Positions 61,301 through 64,000 of a stretch of 64,000 nucleotides of DNA are shown here, piece by piece. The notes below the pieces were generated by a model, which was given only the letters and a program-made list of their open reading frames with translations, searched no databases and was not told the origin of the DNA. How positions within the stretch are numbered: position 1 is the first letter of the stretch; every line of letters begins with the position of its first letter. This DNA comes from Parus major (taxonomy: Eukaryota > Chordata > Aves > Passeriformes > Paridae): contig NC_031769.1 in NCBI RefSeq assembly GCF_001522545.3, forward strand, positions 14,988,256-15,052,255. Reading direction: 5' to 3'. The position numbers and the translations under genes were made by a program.

Positions 61301-62651
61301 AGAAAAGATGTTTGATGTTCAAAGGTGATTCTCTTACTCAAGCTCTGTACATGCTCAGTTTATACTGTTGAACTTTTATTGCCAGTTTACCAGCTTCAGT
61401 GTAAGTTCAATGCCTTCAAAAGCACCCTTCATTAAGTTGAAATACCAGGATTTTTGGTCCATGTTCTGGTAGAAATCAGAGTGCTCTAAGGGTCACTGTA
61501 GCATCCCAGCTACCTAGAGCTTAGTAGAATGGGTGTATTTCCTTAAATTGTCTTTTAATTTTATGGCTAGAAACAGTCTCAGTTTGTTTGGGTTATTTTC
61601 ATTCTTAACAGAAGTGCAGTGCTGTACCCATTGTGCCAGAGTTGTTTTTTTTCTGGCACCATCACTGCTGAAGTTGCAGTTTATTGGCAGAGCAATTGTA
61701 GACTCCTGGTTTCAGCAAATATTGTCAGCCCAGAGCCTTGATGTTGACCATGTCACTTTCCCCAAATACTGAATTTTCAGTTTTCCCTCTCATTTGGCTT
61801 CTCTGCTTTTCCTGATTTCTGCAGTTGTTTTCTTTGCTGTTGTTGACATATTTCCTTCATTTTCTGTTGGATTATTCCGAGCATGCCAACAACCTAAATA
61901 ATTATTAATTTTAAACAGAAACAATTAGGTCATTCCTTTCCCTCCTCCAAAATTACAGTCCAAGAGCAGCTTACCCTGTAAGAATATTGTCAATGCTCAT
62001 TATGGAGAAATATTGTGTCCTATAATACATTGCAATTAAATTAGACTTCTCTTCATCTCCGTGCTGACACCATTCTGAATGATGGTTGCTGAAGTGGCAA
62101 CCACTTTCTATTTCAGTGAAATTATAACCTCTGGCTTTCCAGAATGGTGTCAATAATTTTGCAACACTTTGAACCCTATAGGAAATTTAAATAATTTTCC
62201 ACTTTCAAATATGAAATCTGGGCAAACATCCCATAAGGTAGTGTCATAGTGTGTTACAATAACTGACTTATTTTTGAACATCAATGAAGAGTGAGTGGTT
62301 TGTTTTATTGAAATTCTGCACTGAGGCTTCAGTAATGCTATGCATTTGTTATTGGATTGCATACTTTGTTGTCCTTATCCTGGATTTACTTGATATAGAA
62401 GAAAATACCTCTGAGGGTCATTACCTCACAGTCTGACTGACAGTCCCTCTGCTTCTCCTGGTTAACTAGAGGATGCCATTTTTATGTTGCTTTTTGAAAA
62501 CTCTCTCATGAAAGTCTCCTGATTTTTCTCCACCACCAAGGTCCAGTTGTTTAAATGTACTGCAGAGAAGATGTAATTTCAGAAAGGGACCGGTCATGTG
62601 GTCCTGGTGAGTGTTCCCAGAAATTAATTAAATGTCGGGACGGCTTTGCAA
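58368..62651. other. Intergenic region
   Basis: Contains an 18-bp tandem duplication (58581-58616, unit TCATGGAAGATGTCC plus three variable bases), a (CT)n microsatellite near 59395, and simple A/T runs. No gene recognised. Confidence 0.55.
59394..59416. repeat. (CT)n microsatellite
   Basis: About ten uninterrupted CT units followed by TTTCAG. It resembles a splice acceptor by chance; no open exon follows that I recognise. Confidence 0.8.
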
Positions 62652-62760
62652 AGTCACAGAATCATAGGATCACAGAATCACAGAATGGTTTGGGTTGGAA
62701 GAGACTTTAAAGATCATCTAGTTCCAACCCTCCTGCCATGGGCAGGGGCACACCAAGTGT
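62652..62760 (-). repeat. CR1 LINE 3' tail, antisense
   Basis: Begins with three copies of the terminal octamer-type repeat (TCACAGAATCATAGGATCAC) followed by TTTGGGTTGGAAGAGACTTT. A very short copy of about 110 bp. Confidence 0.9.
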
Positions 62761-64000
62761 GGATAGCAAATTTAAGGGAGGGGCAATCACGGTCTTTACT
62801 AGTCTGTGTCAGCTGTTGAGGTGGCATGAAAGGACCCATTCTCAGCTGCTCTGCACCTGCATGGCTGAGGCTGGGGGCACTGCCATTGAGCTAAGGTCAG
62901 ACACTCTGCAGAGCAAGTCCAGGCACTCATCAGCAAGTTACACACAGCACTGCACACAGGCCCTGCTTCTCCATCCCTCACCCTGCTATTTTTAATCAGA
63001 AACTGTTTATTAAAAGTTGCTTTACTTTATCTGGACATTCACCACTCTTCTGATCAGGACAGTAAATAAGACACAGTTACAATCAGATTTCACTCCATTG
63101 CTGGTAAAAGCAACAGAAACAATTCTCCCATTCCTGGTTTGTCCCTGTTTAATCCTACATAATTACTTCTAGTTGTCTCAAGACCTGGGGCAGTATCTTC
63201 CATCTCCTACCTAGTGTTGCTCCAAAGTCAGGCCAGAGTTGCTGGAAGGTGGCCTGGGTGGCTGGATCAGTCTCATGTGCTTCCCTACAGGACAGGCAAA
63301 GTGCAACAATGAACTGCAGTGGTCACTGATGAGCTGCAGGAGGCTGAGAGTCCTCATCCTTGCAGAAACTGCCCATCCTAGCCAAGTTGCTCAGGAAAAG
63401 AACATGTGAGTAATGTACTGAGTGCACTGATGGCCCAGGACACAGGGAGCACTGAAGAGCAGCACACAGCAAGCATCTCCATCTCACTGCCTGTGCAGAG
63501 CATGTCTATTGACAGAAAGAGCAAGCCCTATTTCTTTTTTTTAAACCATTTTTTTACAAATTAATTTCTTGTAGTTAAAAAGTGATCATTCCTCACCTCA
63601 CTGAACAGCTACTGTATTTTCACACTCTGACTGGTTGGCAAAGGCAAACTAAATGAAAACCTTGCAGACACAAGTTTGTCTGCAGGAAGATTTATTTGTG
63701 CTCCTGTCCACATGATTCACACTTGCTCCAGGGGAAAAGGTGTAGTTGAGAAGGGGTGCTAAGCTACAATGATTTTCCATGCCCTCATAGAAAAGAAAAT
63801 ATCACTTCTAACCTTTTATTTGTTTTTTTCTGTCCCATTCTGTGGTGCTGTGGAATGTAGCTAGAACAATAGTTAGTCTAATCCAGACAGTAATTTAATT
63901 GTAAATCACCACTGTGCAGATTTACAGTCCAGGTATTATTGTTTTGGTTCTGTTTCTTCACTTTTCAGGTTAAAACTGGCTAACACAAGCTTTCAGAAAA
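62761..64000. other. Intergenic region to window end
   Basis: No gene or named repeat recognised. Short T-runs near 63530-63556. Confidence 0.55.

Noticed and set aside
1..64000. CRISPR arrays, operons, tRNA, rRNA, toxin or phage systems
   Set aside because: None seen. The window is vertebrate nuclear DNA with spliced genes and avian retroelements.

Overview
This is vertebrate nuclear DNA, almost certainly from a bird and probably a songbird. Genes are split by GT-AG introns, promoters lie in CpG islands, and the repeats are avian: CR1 LINE fragments, an ERVL-type LTR, and solo LTRs of a family whose terminus (TGTCTTGGTTTGGAAGACAGG) I associate with passerines. The species cannot be named from the sequence. 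There are no operons, CRISPR arrays, tRNAs or rRNAs. The gene order matches human 10p11.23 (MTPAP minus, MAP3K8 plus), so this is an ordinary syntenic locus.

Layout. 1-2.8 kb holds the 5' end of MTPAP (mitochondrial poly(A) polymerase) on the minus strand: exon 1 (2589-2727) and exon 2 (639-811). The rest of the gene lies off the left edge. 2.8-6.6 kb is the spacer between two divergent genes. It contains a CR1 fragment, a solo LTR with a perfect 5-bp target duplication (3735-4454), and a second CR1 fragment. 6.6-7.3 kb is the CpG-island promoter of MAP3K8 (TPL2/COT), with a tandem IRF/ISRE-like element and a perfect kappa-B site. MAP3K8 runs on the plus strand to about 27.24 kb. I reconstruct seven coding exons (11135-25956) whose phases all agree; they give an open reading frame of 467 codons plus stop. 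There is also a well-supported 5' exon at 10104-10230 and a 3'UTR with a distal AATAAA at 27215. From 27.25 to 64 kb I see no gene I can name. This stretch holds an ERVL-type LTR (31.2-31.8 kb), a weak candidate minus-strand transcript (34.4-35.6 kb), a perfect 53-bp tandem duplication, a pentanucleotide satellite that breaks into a 545-base assembly gap, an intergenic CpG-rich patch (about 44.1-44.4 kb), a 1.7-kb CR1 with a decayed reverse-transcriptase frame (49.2-51.0 kb), a second solo LTR of the first family in the opposite orientation (57649-58362), and a short CR1 tail.

How the parts relate. MTPAP polyadenylates mitochondrial mRNAs. MAP3K8 is the MEK1/2 kinase used by TLR and TNF receptors and is held in the NF-kappaB1 p105 complex. 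The two are neighbours by synteny, not by shared pathway. The most informative new observations concern MAP3K8 regulation: three spaced GAAA repeats and a kappa-B site in the promoter, and a 5' exon with a short upstream ORF, an AUG-stop, and an AUG that splices in frame into the kinase and would extend it by 20 residues. I found no undescribed multi-gene system.
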